A DNA stretch of 64,000 nt, taken from Hesseltinella vesiculosa. Taxonomy: Eukaryota; Mucoromycota; Mucoromycetes; Mucorales; Cunninghamellaceae. The notes below the pieces were generated by a model. That model was given only the letters and a program-made list of their open reading frames with translations. It did no database searches and was not told the origin of the DNA. Shown here in pieces: positions 59,254 through 64,000 of the stretch (the first letter of the stretch is position 1; each line of letters starts with the position of its first letter). The stretch spans positions 682,001 through 746,000 of the forward strand of contig MCGT01000010.1 of NCBI GenBank assembly GCA_002104935.1, written 5' to 3'. Position numbers and translations under genes: made by a program.

Positions 59254-61520
59254 ATGACGATTGATGAATTCGACCCTGATACCTTTCTACTAGAACTTAA
59301 TAGAAAGATGGCCAACGTGTCTATCAATCCGGCTGCATCTGACGTCATTGTCAAAGACACGGTAAGCTTTCTTCCTCTCAATACGGGTGTAGGCTATCCA
59401 CTTGTGTCGCCCAGGTTTAAGCCTTCACGTTTTATAAATAGCTGGATCACTGGCGTAGACACTTGTATGACGATGACCCGGACATTTGTTTTGTTGGTGT
59501 TCAACATCTACGAAGATACCTAACCCAGGGCAAGTTCATGAAAACGAAAGAAAAAGCCTCGCTACCAACGTGTCTAACCTGACCTTTTCAATGTCTCTAG
59601 GCACAAGCGATTCTTCCCACGTGGATGACTTGTTGGAACTTAATATTCTGCCACGGTTGAAGGACTGGCTTCAATACAATGAACACCCTGCCTTGCAGGT
59701 AAATTTTAATTTTTTGCCTGCCGATACACCATGTTTAACAACTGCTTCTGCTTTTTCATTGGTACCTAGTTTGAAATTGCCTGGGTCATCACCAACATTG
59801 CCGCAAGTCCCCCCCCTCACCTGTTCATACAATGGAACTCACCTGCTTTTATAGGCTGGCAACTCGTACCAAACCAATGCCCTGGTCGAGAACGACTTCA
59901 TCCCGGTCTTGACCGAAGTGCTTCAGTCCAACATGAATACCTTGACCGTGAAAGCCCAGGCCGGCTGGGCGCTATCGAATTTTGCAGGCGAATCACCCCA
60001 CCTGCGTGAACAATTGCTGGAGCAAAACAGCCTCGTGATGATCGCCCTCGTCTTACAAGACACCTGCCAGGATATCATCGACACCATTCACAAGTCTGCC
60101 TCGCTTCACCTACGCCTCACCATCGCCAACCACAATATCCTTTCGGATGTGAAAGCCCTGACTTGGTCCCTCTCCAACATGTCGCGTGGAGGTTTCCGTA
60201 CTGCGAATTATTGGGATCGCGTAAGCATTCACCCTTTCCCAAGGACATCCCTCACTCCCTTCGTTTTCTCAAGTATGTCCCTGCCTTTAACGCCTTGGCC
60301 TTGTGCATCTGTTTTGAGCATAAAGATGTCTGGGTGGATGCCTGGTCCGTGGTAAAATAGAAGAACCCTTGACGTTGCTCATCTCTCTTTCTTTAGCTGG
60401 GGCCTATCGCGTATTATGTATAATATGCATGACGTTCATCCATTTTACGATTCCGTCATGATTACAAACCAGCTTTGTACTCGTTTGGCATCACTGTTAA
60501 AGTAAGATCCAACCCTCTCCTCGGCTCCGCTACATTTCAACCCTCCTTCTGATAGGCATGAAGATCTCTCCGTGATTGTGCCAGTGCTTCGATGTATCAT
60601 CAACATCACCTCTGGTCCTAACGAGCATTCCGAACGTTTGCTCGAAACTGACCTGCTGGATAACCTCGCCCACCTGACCAATCCTGACACCGCCCTGCCT
60701 ATCCGTCGCGATGCCTTCCTTGTTGTGTCTAATTTGGTGGCCAGTGACGACACCTTGGTCAAAACCGTGTGTGATGCCGACTACATCATAGACTCCGTTG
60801 TTGCCCATATCCATGTACCCGGCCATGTGTTCAAAGACGACACGTGTGAATGGCTGCCTACCGTCTCCAGCGCCTATTACCACCAAGCGGAAGAATGGAA
60901 GATCACCTTGGAGTCCCTGTGGGTCGTCTGCAACTTGACGAACCTTGGTTCGGACGAAACCATCCAGTAAGATCATAGCACTCATGATATGAACCAACCC
61001 CTCACCCTTTTTTTTTTGATCATGCCTTGCTTTCACAAGAAAATTACTCACCAAACACGAAAAATTGCCCAAACTCTTACTGAATCTGCTGATGTTCCAG
61101 TCGCTTCCTAACAATGTGTGTGTCAAGGCCTTGGATGTCACCATCAACATCATTGGCCGCACCAACAAAATCTCTGCCAGCATCGGCATCGCTGCCAATC
61201 CCCAGCTGCAGTCCTTGGTACAATCTGGCCTGGCCGACCTCTTAACCTCTATCAACAAGCAGCATCCCGACAATGAAGACATCCACAAACGCACACATGT
61301 CTTGATTGGATTTGCTGAAGACTGCCAGTCCACCAGTGCTCCCGAAATTGCCCAATCTAATGACTCTTCATCCATTGCTGCCCTCTTTGGCTTAAACTCC
61401 TACAAATTTTCCACCGTCGGCGCCAACAAACGTCGCGTCTTACGTGGGCAAGAGGACGGTGACATCCGCCTTATTGCCAATGCTGTCCATAACCTTTCCA
61501 TCACTGAGCAGCAATCCTAG
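59254..61520 (+). CDS. Importin-alpha-like armadillo-repeat protein
   Basis: Nine exons (59254-59361, 59442-59529, 59601-59698, 59770-59802, 59855-60220, 60274-60344, 60397-60501, 60556-60966, 61040-61520) encode 586 residues. ARM repeats of karyopherin-alpha type are visible: FEIAWVITNIAAGNSYQTNAL, KAQAGWALSNFAGES, VKALTWSLSNMSRG, DVWVDACWGLSRIMYN, LRCIINITSGPNE, TLESLWVVCNLTNLGS. The paired W...N positions that bind NLS peptides are partly kept. No Arg/Lys-rich IBB domain precedes the repeats; the N terminus is acidic (MTIDEFDPDTF). It is therefore a divergent importin-alpha relative rather than the main one. Two introns use GC-AG boundaries. Exon 6/7 uses donor GTCCGT, chosen because it restores DACWGLS. 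Confidence 0.82.
59530..59600 (+). other. GC-AG intron (importin-like gene, intron 2)
   Basis: Donor CAGG|GCAAGTTC and acceptor CTCTAG|GCACAAG. No GT donor nearby keeps the frame. The GCAAGT hexamer is the known strong context for GC donors. Confidence 0.8.
59803..59854 (+). other. GC-AG intron (importin-like gene, intron 4)
   Basis: Donor TTGCC|GCAAGTCC and acceptor TTATAG|GCTGGC restore the ARM motif TNIAAGNSYQTNALV. The alternative GT four bases further in (AA|GTCCCC) breaks the frame. Confidence 0.8.
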
Positions 61521-61780
61521 TTTATTGACCCCCCTCTCTTTCCCTCCATCGTCTCACCTCCCCTGGCTGACACCCAAACCTTTGTACGGCCACCCATCAT
61601 TTATTATCTTCTCTCGTTTGTTCTTCTAGGCTCTCTCTTACTTTTTTTTTATCCGCCTCAAAGTTACAAAACAAATATACATGTGTCCTTTCCAAGCTTC
61701 TCTTTCAAAACAACACCGGAGGGTATGGTGAGAGGTGTCTGCGCATAATATTTTACTCATACAAAAAAAAAAAAAAAAGC

Positions 61781-64000
61781 TCAGGTAAACTCGTTTTTGA
61801 GAACCCATACGCCGTTGCCTTGTGGATCCTTGGTAAACATCGCAATGGCTTGAAGCATTTTGCGAAAAAGAACCACATCATTGGGTCCTATGTCCAGTTC
61901 CACATTTTTCAAGATGTTGGCGCTGGTAGCGTGTCCACCTTGGTCGGAGATATAATCACGAATCTTCGCAATCCAGTCTTGTTTTTGCGTGACATCTAAA
62001 AAATAAAAAAAGAGATGGGTGGAAACCATTTTTTCCCCAAAACATGCTTACCTGAATTGGAGACCGGCAGCACCCGGTTCTTCTCCATTTCTCTGCGCTG
62101 CTTCATTCGTTCTAACAAGGATCCTGAGCCAACGGCCGCAGGACCTTTGAATCCTGACAGATTTCCTTTTCCAAACTGATTTGAATTTGGCGAGACAGGG
62201 GCGGACTCCGAACGAGCTAGGCCAATCGAGCCGAGATTCGCTTTTTGTCCAAATCTTGGCGGCGGCGTGTCTGGCAACGGCGCGCCAGCGATCCCTATTT
62301 TTTTTTTTTTTTTTTGGTTAGGAAAAAGAAAATTTCAAGAATGTCGATTTATCTTACCAGAACGGCCAGTCCATGTGGGGGTGCCGATTTTGTTGAGACG
62401 TGTGCGTTTTCTGGACTCCTTGAGTGCCTCGGCGGCCTTTTGAGCAATCAATGATGCTTCGCGTTCAACAAAAAAGGTATCATGACCATCGGCTTCCATG
62501 ATACGGTCGTGTTGTAGAGCACTGTGGATGCCTGTCATTTCAAACAAACTCGAGAGCACATGATCTTCACCAGACCCAGCTTTTCGGCTAGGTTCCGCTC
62601 GGCTATCGTCATTCCTGCTCTCTGGAGCTCGGCCATTTTCACTACATGCCATTAAAAACGTAAGTCATGGTTTTCTCTACGACAAACAACCCTCGTTCCA
62701 CTAAAAAAAAAAAAGCTTACAAATCTTGCATATTAGATACACCTTCCAGAGCCCTGATACGCTCGTCGTCGGCTCGCTTGCGTTTCTTTGCGTTTTTCTT
62801 CACCTCGGTGCCTTGGAAGAGCTCGCTGGTCTCGGTCGTCGGCGCATCTTCATCTGCTAGGGTAAACAGGGATTTGAGATTGCTTGCCTATAATAAAAAA
62901 AGTCATCAAGCCTTGGGACTGATTGCCTGCCCAGGAGACCAGGCTTACGTCGAAAAAGCGCCGTTGTTTGGGGTCTTTCAAAATTTTGTTGGTGAGGAAT
63001 TGCTTATAGATTTGTCGATGGTATATTTTTTCTTCAATGGTGCCACTCGTCATCAGGCGGTACACCGTGACTTGTTTCTTTTGACCCAGGCGCCATGCTC
63101 GTTCTCGAGCTTGCATATCGGTGGATGGGTTCTGCTCGTTGGGAAAAATAAAGTTATAATCACCAGGCGAGAGGACAGCTTCGGCTTACCCAGTCAGGGT
63201 CAAATATGACGACTCGATCAGCCCCTGTCAAGTTAAGACCGAGGCCACCGACTTTGGTGGTGAGGAGGAACACGTAGATCTGCGGGTTGGTGTTGAATTC
63301 ATGAACAAGAGACATACGACTCTGAATAGGCGTGGTACCGTCCATGCGTCGATACTCATAACCTATGTCCTGTATCATACGCTGTAGTAGATCGAGCATC
63401 TGCCGTGTCTGGCAGAAGAGCAACACACGGTGGTCTTCGGTCTGCCAAAGGTTGAGAAGAGCTTTCACCACTTGCATCTTGCCACTTCGGTCGGGGTTGC
63501 CGTAGTCAGGTTCGTCGCGATGCGTCGACAGCAAGTCAGGATGGTTGCAGATCTTGCGCACAATGTCGATACCAAACAACACCTGGCGTCGACGCTCCAG
63601 GATGGCATCCATGTCTTTTGACTGGATAAACCGAAGATAGGCACGGCGCTGAGGAGGTGTCAATTTGCAAAACAATACCTGCTCCGTCTTTTTTGGCAGG
63701 TCACTGGCCACGTCCACTTTCATGCGCCGAAGCAGATAGGGATTGATCAGGTCCCGCAGCATGCATGCACATTTGTAAGCTGTCTGGACCTGGATATTTG
63801 TCGCATTTGCATAGCCACCAATATTGATTGGCACCGAAAATTGGGTTTGAAATACTGGCAACGTCTACACAAAAAAAAAAAAGAGGTGAGACTGCTGTGG
63901 TCTTCCCCATCCTCTCATACGTCCATTTTTTTTTCAGCACGTACTCCCAAGCGTCCAGGGAAGATGAAATCGAAGAGGGACCATAATTCCTTGAGATTGT
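61781..64000 (-). CDS. Rad26/CSB (ERCC6) SNF2-family ATPase, 3' part
   Basis: The gene runs off the right edge. Visible exons on the minus strand are 63945-64000+, 63190-63864, 62949-63131, 62721-62887, 62358-62641, 62052-62294 and 61781-61995. The sequence holds the end of the SNF2_N lobe ([31 protein letters not shown]) and the helicase C lobe ([71 protein letters not shown], split here for length: motifs V and VI). The Rad26-specific tail (YRQ-like [23 protein letters not shown]) and a C-terminal winged-helix-like end follow. It acts in transcription-coupled nucleotide excision repair at stalled RNA polymerase II. The N terminus and Walker A lie outside the window. Confidence 0.92.

Overview
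The window is nuclear DNA of a filamentous fungus, most likely an early-diverging one (Mucoromycota, probably Mucorales). The evidence is dense genes with many short introns (about 50-80 bp, mostly GT-AG with T-rich 3' ends), fungal-specific families (KRE2/MNT1 mannosyltransferase, Bem3-type RhoGAP, Dma-type FHA-RING ligase, Rad26) and families typical of basal fungi (a GABA-B-like class C GPCR, a long glycogenin, many decayed DDE transposons). Species cannot be fixed from the sequence alone. For all but two of the multi-exon genes the exons were joined by hand and the summed coding length is divisible by three. The exceptions are the Rad26 gene, which runs off the right edge, and a doubtful small ORF near the left edge.

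Layout, left to right: GCK-VI/OSR1-like kinase (+, 794-3293); a decayed recombinase-like relic and an orphan 174-aa gene (-, 4005-4846); Utp30/Cic1-like L1-domain protein (+); serine racemase (+); eIF3k (-); Ctr copper transporter (+); 2OG-Fe(II) oxygenase (+); FHA-RING E3 ligase (-); a 2-kb gene-free stretch; a 16-exon class C GPCR with a PH-like tail (+, 15657-19962); mitochondrial MMT-type cation efflux protein (-); UDP-glucuronate decarboxylase (-); Rab8/Sec4 GTPase (-); neutral ceramidase (-); KRE2 mannosyltransferase (+); Bem3-like RhoGAP (-).

From about 38.4 to 47.4 kb lies an accessory island. It holds an intronless bacterial-type CadD cadmium transporter, an intact DD34E Tc1/mariner-like transposase, a 771-bp non-autonomous TA-flanked element, a 25-bp minisatellite, a 1.3-kb long-inverted-repeat element and an inverted pair of pogo/Tigger transposase fragments. 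A roughly 470-bp dispersed repeat occurs three times in the window (25.85-26.2, 39.5-40.0 and 55.4-55.9 kb).

Housekeeping genes resume after the island: glycogenin with a very long disordered tail (-), peptidyl-tRNA hydrolase 2 (-), CorA/Mnr2-type Mg2+ transporter (+), TMEM208/Snd2 (+), CstF-64/Rna15 (-), an importin-alpha-like ARM protein with two GC-AG introns (+) and the 3' part of Rad26/CSB (-). Several neighbours relate to cell surface and polarity (UDP-xylose synthesis, mannosylation, Rab8 exocytosis, Cdc42/Rho GAP) or metal handling (Ctr, MMT, CadD, CorA), but nothing in the sequence shows that they are co-regulated.
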